A DNA stretch of 63,354 bases from Calditrichales bacterium (GTDB lineage: Bacteria; Calditrichota; Calditrichia; Calditrichales; J004), in NCBI GenBank assembly GCA_015493745.1, contig WGCN01000069.1, positions 1 to 63,354 of the forward strand, in the 5' to 3' direction. Made by a program: the position numbers and the translations under genes. Position 1 is the stretch's first letter, and each line of letters opens with the position of its first letter. Shown here piece by piece: positions 7,208 to 16,572 of this stretch. Under the pieces are notes generated by a model. The model ran no database searches. It worked only from the letters and a program-made list of their open reading frames with translations, and was not told where the DNA came from.

Positions 7208-8507
7208 ATAAGGCGGTTTTGGCTTCGATGATGAACTCATGGTTAAACTGTGTATCAAAGGCCAGTTCCAGACGCAACACCTCCACATAGGGTACGCGAA
7301 TATGCAGCCCCACCCCAAAACCGGTTTGCATGGCCGCACCGTCGAAAGGCCGTTCCGCGCTCCATACCTGTCCGCTGTCCAGAAAAAGAGCGCCGTTTAA
7401 GCCGAAACGCAGGTTTTGGGTGGTACCGGACGGCATAAAAGTATCCGGCAATGACAGCCGGAACAGGGGAACTATGGGAAAGCGGAACTCAAAAGCGGCC
7501 AGAGCTACCCGGGTGCCCTCGTATATATCGTTAAAGTGACCGCGTATCCTTTCGGCAAATCCGAGATAGCTGAGCTGGTAAAAAGGCACATCACCCAGAC
7601 TGGCGCTGTGATAAAGGCGACCGGCCAGGGTAAAGCGGCCCAGCGGCCGGTAGTAGCGCATATCCAACTGATAATTGATCACATCATTGGCGCTGTTAAA
7701 CAGTCCCAGACGAAACAGGGTGGCATTCAGATACAAACCGCCGGAGGGATACTGCTTCAGATCGCGGCTGTCATATTGCGCGGTCATACCCACTCCCCAC
7801 ACATCATCACCGGCGGGATTCACCAGCAGCGAGCGCGCCTGTTCATCCGCCGTGATCTTATCATAGACGATACTGCCGTTCAGGGAAAAATAAAGCCCCC
7901 AATAGCGGCCAAGGGAAAGCTGGGCCCGGAAACGCTGCTCGTTAAAATCACCAATCGGATTAAGAATGCTGTAGTAACTTTTAAGACTATAGCTGCGCAC
8001 CAGCATGCCGAAGGTGTAGCGCTGATCGTTGCCGATCCACGGATTGTAGTACTGAAAGGCATAGCCGGGCCGGTTACCGAAGACCAGTTCGGCGACGATA
8101 TATTCGTTCAGACCGCGGAAATTGGTATGTACCAGCCCCAGCCCGTAGGAAATCTTGCCCCAGTCCCGGTCTTCCAGACGGACGATGGGTATGGGATAGA
8201 AAAAGACCCGCTCGGTGACATTTACCCACAAGGCCACCCGGTTGTGATCGGGGATGGGGATGATCTCCACATGGTTAAACAGTTGCAGGTTGTAGATGCG
8301 CTGTTCGCAAACGATCCGCAACGAGTCCGAGTAGACATCGCCGGGTTTCAGTACCATCTCCCGCAGAATCGTCTCATTGCGGGTGATTTTGTTGCCATTA
8401 AACATTATTTCCGAAACTACGCGCTTCCCGTTGTCCGCATTATTTTGAACGGCGGCCAGGGGCAACATCCCCAGGCATAAAACCCATACGGATATAATTC
8501 TCATCAT
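7206..8507 (-). CDS. Omp85-superfamily outer-membrane protein (one POTRA, barrel)
   Basis: A 433-aa exported protein with a signal peptide (residues 1-20). Residues about 28-100 are one POTRA-like domain (VSEIMFNGNKITRNETIL, DSLRIVCEQRIYNLQLFNHV). The rest alternates aromatic/hydrophobic strands typical of a beta-barrel. FAERIRGHF in the C-terminal half matches the Omp85 loop-6 (V/I)RG(Y/F) motif. With one POTRA it is shorter than BamA (five POTRAs) and resembles small surface-antigen/TamA-like members. Its substrate is unknown. The histidine kinase gene ends 4 bp upstream on the same strand. Confidence 0.75.
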   Translation of the reverse strand: MMRIISVWVLCLGMLPLAAVQNNADNGKRVVSEIMFNGNKITRNETILREMVLKPGDVYSDSLRIVCEQRIYNLQLFNHVEIIPIPDHNRVALWVNVTERVFFYPIPIVRLEDRDWGKISYGLGLVHTNFRGLNEYIVAELVFGNRPGYAFQYYNPWIGNDQRYTFGMLVRSYSLKSYYSILNPIGDFNEQRFRAQLSLGRYWGLYFSLNGSIVYDKITADEQARSLLVNPAGDDVWGVGMTAQYDSRDLKQYPSGGLYLNATLFRLGLFNSANDVINYQLDMRYYRPLGRFTLAGRLYHSASLGDVPFYQLSYLGFAERIRGHFNDIYEGTRVALAAFEFRFPIVPLFRLSLPDTFMPSGTTQNLRFGLNGALFLDSGQVWSAERPFDGAAMQTGFGVGLHIRVPYVEVLRLELAFDTQFNHEFIIEAKTAL

Positions 8508-8510
8508 TCT

Positions 8511-9833
8511 CTATTTTGTCCGATCTTCTTTTTTGCCAGGCACCAAAGGCGGTAGCGTCAAGGTTACCGTTGTCCCCTCTCCCGGCCGTGAACGAATCTC
8601 CAGGCGGCCGTTCATCACCTGCATCAGATGTTGCGATATGGCCAGCCCCAGCCCCGTGCCGGTTTCCCTGGTGGTAAAAAAGGGCGTGGTCACCTTATTC
8701 AGTGTTTCCGCATCCATACCTGTTCCCTGATCGACCACTGAGATGATCAGCTTTTGTTTTGACACACGAAACTTTATCGTGACCGGCATGCGTTCATCAC
8801 CCGCTTCAAAAGCATTACGAATGATATTGAGCATGACCTGTTCCAGTACATTGGGATCGCACAGCCATGTCCCGGCCTCTTCCAGCCCCTCGGTGCGCAA
8901 GCGCCGGGCCTGCTCCTCCGGCAAGCCGATCTTTATACGCCCGAACCATGTGGCAAGATCGCAACGCCGCGGTTTCATCTCCGGCGTGCGGGCAAACTGT
9001 AAAAAGTTATGAATCAAAGTATTGAGGCGTTGAATTTCATCGGGGATATAATCGAAAAGCGCATCCTCCCGTTGGCCGTATTTTTTACGGATCAGATCAT
9101 TGGTACCGGAAATGATGCCCAGGGGATTGCGGATTTCGTGGGCCACGGCGGCGGCCATGGTGCCCAGTTGCGCCAAATGTTCGGAATCCTTCAGAGCCAC
9201 CTGATAACGCAGGGTACGGTCGATCATGCGGAAGAGAAAAAAGGCGATCAGACCGATAACCACAAAATTGATAACACTGAACAGCAATAAACGCTCTCGC
9301 AGGGTGGATAGGGTTTCGAAATAGGCGGCCCGCGTTTCAATGCGTTGCACACCCGCCACAAAGCCGTCCACATCAAGAATGGGCGCGTATGCGGCCATAA
9401 ACCACTCACCGGCCACCTTTTCGGGCCGGGTGGTCACAAAGCGCCCCCGCAACGCTTTCACAAACAGCGAGTCCTTGCCAATGGCGCGGCTTTGTTGTTT
9501 AAGGATTTCCGGAGCGGCCACCAGCACCGTGCCGTCAACACCATATAAAATAATACTTTGCAGACTGTCCTGACTGCGCACCGATTGCAAACGCAGCAAC
9601 AGGCTAAGATAGGCGGCGGAGCTGTTATCCTCCGGCGTCAGCAGGGTCAGGGCGTCACTGTCCACCAAGGCGTTCAGAGCCCTGCTGTTCACACTCAGAC
9701 GGGCCTGCAGTTCCTGAACAAACCGTTTTTCCACCTGATTGACAAACAGCCACAGAGTGATGTTCAGGGCCAGGATAACGCTTGTTCCCAGCCAGAACCA
9801 TAAACCGTAACGTCGTTTAACCGGATTCATCAT
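8511..9833 (-). CDS. Membrane sensor histidine kinase
   Basis: From the ATG at 9833 the protein has 440 aa. It has a TM segment near residues 8-28, an extracytoplasmic sensor of about 140 residues, a second TM (LFSVINFVVIGLIAFFLF), then the kinase core: H-box VAHEIRNPLGIISG, N-box NIIRNAFEAG, G1 VDQGTGMD, and G2 ETGTGLGLAIS. It autophosphorylates on the H-box His and passes phosphate to a receiver protein. No receiver lies next to it; the NtrC-type regulator at 3249-4595 is the nearest candidate. A longer start at 9908 would overlap the NYN gene by 92 bp. The 9833/9830 ATG pair overlaps it by 17 and fits better. Confidence 0.88.
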   Translation of the reverse strand: MMNPVKRRYGLWFWLGTSVILALNITLWLFVNQVEKRFVQELQARLSVNSRALNALVDSDALTLLTPEDNSSAAYLSLLLRLQSVRSQDSLQSIILYGVDGTVLVAAPEILKQQSRAIGKDSLFVKALRGRFVTTRPEKVAGEWFMAAYAPILDVDGFVAGVQRIETRAAYFETLSTLRERLLLFSVINFVVIGLIAFFLFRMIDRTLRYQVALKDSEHLAQLGTMAAAVAHEIRNPLGIISGTNDLIRKKYGQREDALFDYIPDEIQRLNTLIHNFLQFARTPEMKPRRCDLATWFGRIKIGLPEEQARRLRTEGLEEAGTWLCDPNVLEQVMLNIIRNAFEAGDERMPVTIKFRVSKQKLIISVVDQGTGMDAETLNKVTTPFFTTRETGTGLGLAISQHLMQVMNGRLEIRSRPGEGTTVTLTLPPLVPGKKEDRTK

Positions 9834-10311
9834 CGCCGGCTTCAAAAAGTTTTTTCCAGTATGCCACATCAATGTTGGTCGCCGATGGTTTTTCGCTCCC
9901 TGTTTCATCCGTTTTCTTTTTTTTCGATCCCGGCCCGGCCCGCAACAGCTCCCCGGGGGTTATCACCGCCGCTCCCTGGTCACGGGCCGTATTTTGAATT
10001 TCATGATCGGCGCTGACCACGGTCCAGTCGGCAGGTCTCTTCTCCCGGCGAATAAAGTCCTGAATCAAATGATCGGCCTTAAGCGGAGCGCGGCTGTATC
10101 GTATTTCCACCCCGCTCTTCTGACCGGGGACACTGTGGCCCCGGGGACGGCCGTCCACCACCAGGATAATGCGCATACCCCGCCCCGGCAAGTGCAGACG
10201 GATATTATGGATCAGCAGATCAATGGCCGCCTCAATCTGCCCGCCGCGTATCAGCCGGGCAACAGCTGGAATTTTATAGCCTGTGTTAAAGGCGTCAATG
10301 ATATAGTTCAT
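9817..10311 (-). CDS. YacP-like NYN-domain RNase
   Basis: The protein has 164 aa from the ATG at 10311, where homology begins (MNYIIDAFNTGYKIP, the YacP-type NYN opening with its first conserved Asp). Further acidic residues follow in VVDGRP and in VVSADHEIQNTA, consistent with the metal-binding PIN/NYN active site; the last motif is typical of YacP/Rae1 proteins. Rae1 of Bacillus subtilis is a ribosome-associated mRNA endonuclease. The C-terminal 35 residues are a Lys-rich, low-complexity tail ending in an acidic stretch. The gene is co-transcribed with, and overlaps, the sensor kinase. Confidence 0.75.
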   Translation of the reverse strand: MNYIIDAFNTGYKIPAVARLIRGGQIEAAIDLLIHNIRLHLPGRGMRIILVVDGRPRGHSVPGQKSGVEIRYSRAPLKADHLIQDFIRREKRPADWTVVSADHEIQNTARDQGAAVITPGELLRAGPGSKKKKTDETGSEKPSATNIDVAYWKKLFEAGDDESG

Positions 10312-10496
10312 ATTGGGAATAATTATATAAAAATCGCTTGCAATATAGATATTTGTTCCCATAGATAAAAACAAAATCCCCAGGCAAACGTTACACTATT
10401 TATCCGGTGGTGATATTTCTATTTTTCTTTTTTTAGTAATAGTGGTATTATTCGAATAAATCAGGGCACACATAACATCATTTATGGGAGAAAACC

Positions 10497-12035
10497 ATGG
10501 CATTAAAAAAGGCAGCCCCGTTGCTGATACCTGTAATTATTGTTATCGGTATAATTTTGGGTCTGGGACTGGGCGTTTCCTCAAAGAAATTTAAGGAGGA
10601 AGTGGCCATGCCCGTCGTCGCCCCCGGCAGCCATCTTTACAGCGAAAGTGCCCCCGGCGTGCAAAACCCCGCGTCCGGCAACTCTCCCGCTTATCCCAAC
10701 CCGAACCGCATGTTCGTGGATATTTCCAAAAAGCTGAGACCCTCCATCGTAACCATCTATACCAGTAAGCAGATCAGTCAAAGCGAGCTGTTCGGCGACA
10801 AGGTGCCCGACGATGAAACACACCGCCGTCCCTTTAAATCCCGCGGGCTTGGCTCGGGGATCGTTATCCGCGAAGACGGCTATCTGCTGACCAATAACCA
10901 TGTTATCGCCGGCATGGATGAAATCACCATACGCCTGCTGGATCAACGTGAGTTTAAGGCCAAGATTATCGGCAGCGATCCCAAAACCGATGTGGCTTTG
11001 CTGAAGATTGATGCCCGGGGGCTGAAACCGGCCCTGTTGGGCAATTCCGATCTGCTTGAAATCGGCGAATGGGTCATGGCCATCGGCAGCCCGCTCAATC
11101 TGCAATCCACCGTCACCGCGGGCATCGTCAGCGCCATCTCCCGCAACATGAACATTCTGGATAACAGCAGCGGTGACGCCATTCAGAACTTTATCCAAAC
11201 CGACGCCGCCGTTAATCCCGGTAATTCCGGCGGGGCGCTGGTCAACCTTAAAGGCGAGGTGATCGGCATAAACACGGCCATCGCCACCCGATCCAATTAC
11301 TATATGGGATACAGTTTTGCCATTCCGATAAACATTGCCAAAAAGATCGTCGACGATCTGACACGCTTCGGTGAAATCCGCCGGGGTTATTTGGGGGTAT
11401 ATATCCGTGCCGTGGATGCGGTAACCGCCAAAGGTGTTGGCCTGGAAACCCCGCGCGGCGTATTGATCTACAGTGTGCAAAAAGGACGGGCCGCGGAAAG
11501 GGCCGGCCTGAAAACCGGAGACGTCATCCTGTCCGTTAACGGCGTCGAAGTTAACCAGCCCAATGAACTGCAGGTAGCCATCGGTACCCGGCGCCCCGGG
11601 GACAAGGTGCGCATTATTTACTGGCGGGACGGGAAACGCCTGGAAAAGGCCGTGATTCTTTTTGACCGGGATGGAAACATTCCCGCCAATTCCTCCTCCC
11701 TGCCGGAACTGAAACCGGAAAAGATGTCTCTTGAACGGCCCGTGGGCAGTATCGGCTTACGGTTTAAAAGTCTTGACAAAGAGATGCAGCAAAAGAACGG
11801 CTTGCAGGGCGGCGTTTTTATCGAGCATGTGGAAAGCCTTAGCGATGCCGCCGAAAAAGGCCTGTTGAACGGTGACATTGTTTTGGAAATCGATGATGTT
11901 TTCCCGGCCACTCCCGAAGAGGCGGAAAGAATACTGGCCCGGCACGGCCACGGGGATGTTGTGAAGTTCAAGCTTCGCAGCCGCCTGGATAATGACGAGT
12001 TGTTTGAGCGTATCCTTTTTATAGAAGTGCCCTGA
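10497..12035 (+). CDS. HtrA/DegP-family serine protease with two PDZ domains
   Basis: A 512-aa protein with an N-terminal signal anchor (residues 7-27), placing it in the periplasm. The trypsin-like domain shows the triad His in NNHVIAG (about residue 140), Asp in KTDVALLKID (about 170) and Ser in NPGNSGGALVN (about 243). Two PDZ domains follow (about 290-385 and 415-510; LYSVQKGRAAERAGLKTGDV-like carboxylate loop and a second copy). By family it degrades or refolds misfolded envelope proteins. The start follows GGGAGAAAACC. It is transcribed divergently from the NYN/kinase pair. Confidence 0.93.
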   Translation: MALKKAAPLLIPVIIVIGIILGLGLGVSSKKFKEEVAMPVVAPGSHLYSESAPGVQNPASGNSPAYPNPNRMFVDISKKLRPSIVTIYTSKQISQSELFGDKVPDDETHRRPFKSRGLGSGIVIREDGYLLTNNHVIAGMDEITIRLLDQREFKAKIIGSDPKTDVALLKIDARGLKPALLGNSDLLEIGEWVMAIGSPLNLQSTVTAGIVSAISRNMNILDNSSGDAIQNFIQTDAAVNPGNSGGALVNLKGEVIGINTAIATRSNYYMGYSFAIPINIAKKIVDDLTRFGEIRRGYLGVYIRAVDAVTAKGVGLETPRGVLIYSVQKGRAAERAGLKTGDVILSVNGVEVNQPNELQVAIGTRRPGDKVRIIYWRDGKRLEKAVILFDRDGNIPANSSSLPELKPEKMSLERPVGSIGLRFKSLDKEMQQKNGLQGGVFIEHVESLSDAAEKGLLNGDIVLEIDDVFPATPEEAERILARHGHGDVVKFKLRSRLDNDELFERILFIEVP

Positions 12036-12042
12036 AAAAAAA

Positions 12043-12070
12043 ATCCCGGTATGCGGACACACACCGGGAT
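12043..12070. terminator. Terminator between htrA-like and DUF3078 genes
   Basis: ATCCCGGT (12043-12050) pairs with ACCGGGAT (12063-12070). A nine-A run on the left gives a U-tract for leftward transcription, so it serves the DUF3078 gene best. It may also stop the protease transcript. Confidence 0.75.
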
Positions 12071-12085
12071 CTCTGATACTGCGTT

Positions 12086-12937
12086 TTAAATAAAGGTATA
12101 ACTTAAACCCACGGCCAGGGTTTGCTTCAACTGGCGTTTGTAATAAATATCCTTGTCATAAAGCAGGCGCAGGTTAAAGCTCAGCTTGATGATTTCCGAC
12201 ACCTGAGCGGAAAAGGTATTGTCCCAATCCACATCAATAACATCCACCCCCTTGAAGTTGGAAAATATCTGAAGCTTGCCTTCATAAATGATACGTTCGC
12301 TGACTTTAAAGTTGTAATCGGTTACCGACTCGGCGCCAAATTCATTTTTAAAAGATTCCACCTCGGCGGTAGCCGGGTCATCGGCATAATTGGTAAAACG
12401 GCTGGTCACGGTTTGTTTAAAAGCCGCTCCCAGGCGGGTTTTGATGTGATCATTCGGCTTAATACCCACGCCGGCACTTTCGGTAAAGTAAGCCGGATCA
12501 AACAGATCGGACACTTCCGTTTTCACGGGGTCATAGCTGTAACCCTTGGCAAACTGGGAAGTCATGGTGCCCGAAACATAGGGATTGATCAGCACACCCA
12601 GCTTATAGGTAAACACGCTTTCCAGCTTAATCTCATCGGCTGCCTTCCGCGCCGCGGCATCCCCCACCTGGGATTGGCCAAAGGCAAAGCGGCCGCTGTT
12701 GGACCAGTTGTACTTTTCCTGGTCATTTTCGAATTTGGCATTGAGGTTGGCTGCCCAGCTCCAGCTGTTTTCACCACCCTGTTTCCAGTCGGTAAAAGCA
12801 TTTTGGGTAAAATTCAAATCACCCACTACCGTGTTCTTCCATCCATAAGATGGAGCTTTTTTCTCAGGGGTGTCCTGAGCCCATAAAATACTAATAGAAA
12901 AAAGGATTACTCCTGTGATCAAACTCAATCTAGACAT
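12086..12937 (-). CDS. DUF3078 outer-membrane protein
   Basis: The 283-aa protein has a cleavable signal peptide (residues 1-20, ending ILWAQD). The body matches the DUF3078 pattern common in Bacteroidota and relatives: GDLNFTQNAFTDWKQGGENS near the start, YNWSNSGRFAFGQS, then alternating beta strands ending with an aromatic residue pattern (LAVGLSYTFI) typical of outer-membrane barrels. Its function is unknown. It stands alone, read toward the htrA-like gene with a shared terminator. Confidence 0.75.
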   Translation of the reverse strand: MSRLSLITGVILFSISILWAQDTPEKKAPSYGWKNTVVGDLNFTQNAFTDWKQGGENSWSWAANLNAKFENDQEKYNWSNSGRFAFGQSQVGDAAARKAADEIKLESVFTYKLGVLINPYVSGTMTSQFAKGYSYDPVKTEVSDLFDPAYFTESAGVGIKPNDHIKTRLGAAFKQTVTSRFTNYADDPATAEVESFKNEFGAESVTDYNFKVSERIIYEGKLQIFSNFKGVDVIDVDWDNTFSAQVSEIIKLSFNLRLLYDKDIYYKRQLKQTLAVGLSYTFI

Positions 12938-13003
12938 TTATTCCTCCAATTTAATCTTTTTTGTTACCCCACAAGTCCCTCCCGCAAGCGGAAGGGATTA
13001 AGG

Positions 13004-13408
13004 TTAGTTCTTTTGCCGAAGGGCATCCCGTATTTCCGTCAACAACACCTCTTCCTTTGAAGGTGCCGGGGGAGCTTTAGGAGCTTCTTCCTCTTTTTTC
13101 TTCATTTTATTCATGGCTTTAACCACCATAAAAATGGCGAAAGCAATAATAAGGAAATCAACCACATTCTGAATAAAAGCTCCATAGTTTAAGGTTACCG
13201 CAGCAGATTCTCCTACAGCTTCCTTAAGGATCAAACTTAAATCCGTAAAATTAACGTCCCCAAGTAAAAGTCCGATGGGTGGCATCAGAACATCTTTTAC
13301 AAAAGAGGATACGATCTTACCGAAAGCCCCTCCGATAATAATTCCGACGGCCATGTCCATCACATTGCCCTTTACAGCAAAGTCCTTGAATTCCTTCATC
13401 ATACTCAT
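13004..13408 (-). CDS. mscL: Large-conductance mechanosensitive channel MscL
   Basis: The 134 aa are the family's usual length. The N-terminus has the amphipathic helix and pore helix TM1 ([20 protein letters not shown] with [12 protein letters not shown]). TM2 follows ([20 protein letters not shown]), then the cytoplasmic Lys/Glu bundle ending LTEIRDALR. It releases solutes on hypo-osmotic shock by opening a wide inner-membrane pore. An MscS-type channel lies 85 bp upstream on the same strand, so both osmotic safety valves are encoded together. Confidence 0.96.
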   Translation of the reverse strand: MSMMKEFKDFAVKGNVMDMAVGIIIGGAFGKIVSSFVKDVLMPPIGLLLGDVNFTDLSLILKEAVGESAAVTLNYGAFIQNVVDFLIIAFAIFMVVKAMNKMKKKEEEAPKAPPAPSKEEVLLTEIRDALRQKN

Positions 13409-13492
13409 AGTGTACTCCTATCTTTTTTGTGGTAGTGTATGATTATGTATGGGGACTTTTAATATCAAAATTTATAAAAACCTGAAAAAACT

Positions 13493-14314
13493 CTAATTGC
13501 CCTGATAACTATGAATATCCATCTGCGGATAGGGTATGGAAATCCCCTCGACGTCAAAGGCGTTTTTAACATTCTCAATCATATCAAAATGAACCCCCCA
13601 GTAATCGGAGGCGTTAACCCAAACCCTGACGGTAAAATCGACCGTGCTGTCGCCCAGGTTGCCCACGGCCACAAAAGGAGCGGGTTCTTTAAGTATGCGC
13701 TCATCTTTTTCAATCAGACCCAATAACACCTTGCGCGCTTTCTGCATGTCATCGCCATAGCCGATGCCAAAGGTAAAATCCACCCGGCGTGTTTTTTCGG
13801 TGGAGTAATTGGTGATGGTGCTGCCGGCCAGGGCGCCGTTGGGAATGATGATGGTTTTATTGTCGGGCGTTTTCATGGTGGTGGCCAACACCTCTATGGC
13901 ACTCACCGTACCGCTGACGCCGGCGCCATCGATATAATCCCCGACCTTAAAGGGCTTGAAGATCAGGATCAAAACCCCGCCGGCAAAATTGGACAGGCTG
14001 CCCTGCAGGGCAAAGCCCACAGCCAGACCGGCCGCCCCCAGGATAGCCACGAAGGAAGTGGTCTCGATACCCACCATGGAAATCACGCTGATGCCCAGCA
14101 TAACCTTCAGGCCCATGCTAAACAGACTGGAAAGAAACTTTTGCAACGAAACATCCATTTTGGAACGGGTAGTGGCTTTGTTGAAGCCTTTAACAACTAC
14201 TTTAATTATCCACAAGCCGATGACCAAAACAGCAATGGCTGCGGCCAGCTTCGGTGTATAATTGACAACCAGATCCTTTATCAGATCCAGATATTGATTA
14301 ACGTCGGGCATAAA
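13493..14314 (-). CDS. Small-conductance mechanosensitive channel, MscS family
   Basis: A 273-aa protein of MscS size. Three N-terminal TM helices include a Gly/Ala-rich pore helix (AILGAAGLAVGFALQGSLSN), then the MscS beta domain (FKVGDYIDGAGVSGTVSAIE, IIIPNGALAGSTITNYS) and the C-terminal alpha/beta cage ending YPQMDIHSY. The start at 14314 has a strong site (AGGAGGTTTT); the in-frame ATG at 14338 does not. It sits beside mscL. Confidence 0.95.
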   Translation of the reverse strand, partial: FMPDVNQYLDLIKDLVVNYTPKLAAAIAVLVIGLWIIKVVVKGFNKATTRSKMDVSLQKFLSSLFSMGLKVMLGISVISMVGIETTSFVAILGAAGLAVGFALQGSLSNFAGGVLILIFKPFKVGDYIDGAGVSGTVSAIEVLATTMKTPDNKTIIIPNGALAGSTITNYSTEKTRRVDFTFGIGYGDDMQKARKVLLGLIEKDERILKEPAPFVAVGNLGDSTVDFTVRVWVNASDYWGVHFDMIENVKNAFDVEGISIPYPQMDIHSYQGN

Positions 14315-14483
14315 ACCTCCTTTTATTATTAAAATCATCTTTCAGGATTCCGCGACCGTTTCCGGAAGTCGGTTATCCGTTTTATCAAAAAAATCGATGC
14401 GAGGAGAGCCGGACAGCGGCAGGAGCTAAGCCTGTTCCGTCATAAATCCCATTAAACCGGAATGCCTGCCCATCATAGAAAAA

Positions 14484-14651
14484 TTACCTGATCCCCAAAC
14501 GGGCTTTCCTTTTTTCTATTTCGGCCAGAACCTTTATTTTCCGAACTTCGGACATTTTACGCCATTCGGAGATTTCCTCGATGGTACGCCAACAACCTTT
14601 ACACAGATTGGTAACGTCGTCCATCTCGCATAGATTGGTACATGGGGACAT
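14484..14651 (-). CDS. Small DUF1289-type Cys-rich protein (55 aa)
   Basis: A 55-residue frame with the DUF1289 layout: N-terminal SPCTNLCEM, then LCKGCWRTIEEISEW, giving C4, C8, C17 and C20 followed by the conserved RTxxEIxxW. A charged helix follows. The cysteines suggest a small metal or Fe-S site, though the family's role is unknown. It begins with ATG at 14651 and ends TAA at 14484. No close neighbour suggests a partner. Confidence 0.8.
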   Translation of the reverse strand: MSPCTNLCEMDDVTNLCKGCWRTIEEISEWRKMSEVRKIKVLAEIEKRKARLGIR

Positions 14652-14717
14652 AATACTAAGAGATATAAGTGAGTTGGGTTAGGCAAATGTAAGTAATAAC
14701 CAACCGTAAATTCAAGT

Positions 14718-15029
14718 TTATTTGCCGCTGCTTATCATGGCATATACAATTATGCTCACAAATCCGCCCATAAGCCCGGCAAGGACATCCTTCACGGAAA
14801 ATCCTTCAATGTTTTTTCCGTCATAGGGGCGCAACCCGTCACGGACTTCCCAGAGTAATATAAAGGCCAGCCAGCCCCCCAAAACCGGTGCGTTTAAACC
14901 AAACAACAAAGCTGCGGATAACAGCAGTATAAAATCACGGATAAAATGTTCCAGCTTGTCATACTTCAACAGATGACCGTTTCTGCTTTTCCACTTATCC
15001 TCGGTCCAGGGTAAAAATCTAAACTTCAT
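14718..15029 (-). CDS. Small membrane protein with DKLEHF motif
   Basis: The protein has 103 aa from the ATG at 15029, which follows AAGGAGATCGC. Two or three hydrophobic segments (about residues 33-49, 52-66 and 82-98) are preceded by YDKLEHFIRDF and separated by LWEVRDGLRPYDG. The DKxxHF-then-TM arrangement recalls VanZ-like and DUF2279-type small membrane proteins, but I cannot assign it. An acidic residue within the membrane region (EVRD) might be functional. It lies downstream of the feo operon, about 100 bp from feoB's end, on the same strand. Confidence 0.6.
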   Translation of the reverse strand: MKFRFLPWTEDKWKSRNGHLLKYDKLEHFIRDFILLLSAALLFGLNAPVLGGWLAFILLWEVRDGLRPYDGKNIEGFSVKDVLAGLMGGFVSIIVYAMISSGK

Positions 15030-15129
15030 GCGATCTCCTTCTAAACCCAAAAGAGCGCTAAGTATAGCTCTTTCCCAACCCTCTTCCTATGATTTAAAAC
15101 ACGTGCTTAGGCAGGAGATGTTACTTTCC

Positions 15130-16572
15130 CTAAAAAGCAATACGTGCCCATTGGGTTACAAAAAAGATTACGATAAAACCCAGAGCCAGAGGCAAAAAGG
15201 TGGAAACCATCGTCCACTTCCAACTGCCGGTTTCCTTGTAAATGGTGTAGATGGTGGTGGAGCAGGGGTTATGCAGCAAACTGAACAACATCAGGTTTAC
15301 AGCGGTCAACAGGGTCCAGTTTGCCTGATGGAAAAGTTGCATATAGCTGTTCAGGCTGTCGGGTTCAAAAAGAACGCCGGCCCCCGTACCCATGCCGTGC
15401 AAATTCAGGCTCAGTACCGTCAACATTAAAATGGAGGGAATAACAATTTCATTAGCGGGAATGGCCACAATAAAAGCCAGCAGGATGACGCCGTTCAGGC
15501 CGACCAGTCCGCCCAGGGGATCCAGGGCCCGGATAAACCACTCCGCCAGGCTCAAATCGCCCACGGTTATATTTGAAATCAGCCATATCACGGCGCCGGC
15601 GGGCATGGCAAAGATGACGGCCCGCCACAGAACAATCGCCGTACGGTCGATCAGGGATGTGTAGAGGGTCTGCCAAAAACGCGGCGGCCGGTACGGGGGC
15701 AGTTCCAGGCTGAAAGCCGAAGCCTCGCCCCGCAGGATGGTTTTGGAAAGCCCCCAGGAGGTGATAAAGGTAAAAAAGATGCCCAGCAGGGCCACGGCAA
15801 TAACCGCGCCCGCGGCCACAATGCCACTCAGGGCGGGCGGAGCCACCGCTCCGATAAAAAGACTGGCTATTAATATCTGCGTGGGCCAGCGGCCGTTGCA
15901 CAGGGAAAAATTATTGGTAATGATGGCAATTAAACGTTCACGGGGACTGTCAATAATACGCGTGGCCACAACGCCCGCGGCATTACAACCATAGCCCATG
16001 GTCATGGTCAGCGCCTGTTTGCCGTGGGCGCCCGCTTTACGGAACAGACCGTCCAGATTGAAGGCAATGCGCGGCAGATAGCCAAAATCCTCCAGCAGGG
16101 TAAAGAGGGGGAAAAAAATGGCCATGGGGGGCAGCATCACCGCCACCACCCAGGCGGAGGTCAGATACATGCCGTCGATCAGTAAGCCGGACATCCAGGC
16201 GGGTAAGAATCCGCTGAAAAAGTTTTTGAGCAAGGGGTGCAAACTGTCTATCAATAAACCGGAAAGCATGGCCGAAGGATAGTTTGACCCCACAATGGTA
16301 ATCCAGAACACCAGTGAAAGTAAAATGAGCATCATCGGCAAGCCGGTCCAACGGCCGGTTAAAAACCTGTCCAGCTTTTGATCCCAGTCGTAACGTTTCT
16401 TACCGTCATGCCGCACAACCTTGTCCGAAATATCGGCGGCCTGTTCATAGATGTTTTTCAACAACTGGTCGTGAATGTCATCACCCACCGTCCAGCGTAG
16501 ATCGCGCGCATTGCTTAACAGCTCTTCGATGGCCCTGTTATTTTCCTCATGCGGGCCGGAAGACTTATTCAT
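15130..16572 (-). CDS. feoB: FeoB membrane domain (Fe2+ permease), separate gene
   Basis: The 480 aa correspond to the FeoB permease half without its GTPase. Residues 1-70 are the cytoplasmic linker helix, then about ten TM segments with two Gate domains. The first carries [17 protein letters not shown] (the FeoB GxGCN motif) and the second [10 protein letters not shown], the Cys-containing motif of the last helices. It moves ferrous iron through the inner membrane. Its start overlaps the stop of the separate GTPase gene by 8 bp, so the two halves are probably made in equal amounts. Confidence 0.88.
   Translation of the reverse strand: MNKSSGPHEENNRAIEELLSNARDLRWTVGDDIHDQLLKNIYEQAADISDKVVRHDGKKRYDWDQKLDRFLTGRWTGLPMMLILLSLVFWITIVGSNYPSAMLSGLLIDSLHPLLKNFFSGFLPAWMSGLLIDGMYLTSAWVVAVMLPPMAIFFPLFTLLEDFGYLPRIAFNLDGLFRKAGAHGKQALTMTMGYGCNAAGVVATRIIDSPRERLIAIITNNFSLCNGRWPTQILIASLFIGAVAPPALSGIVAAGAVIAVALLGIFFTFITSWGLSKTILRGEASAFSLELPPYRPPRFWQTLYTSLIDRTAIVLWRAVIFAMPAGAVIWLISNITVGDLSLAEWFIRALDPLGGLVGLNGVILLAFIVAIPANEIVIPSILMLTVLSLNLHGMGTGAGVLFEPDSLNSYMQLFHQANWTLLTAVNLMLFSLLHNPCSTTIYTIYKETGSWKWTMVSTFLPLALGFIVIFFVTQWARIAF

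Noticed and set aside
16565-16572. feoB split as sequencing error
   Set aside because: Not fully excluded, but the 8-bp overlap with a natural ATG and a stop after a complete GTPase domain favours two real genes.
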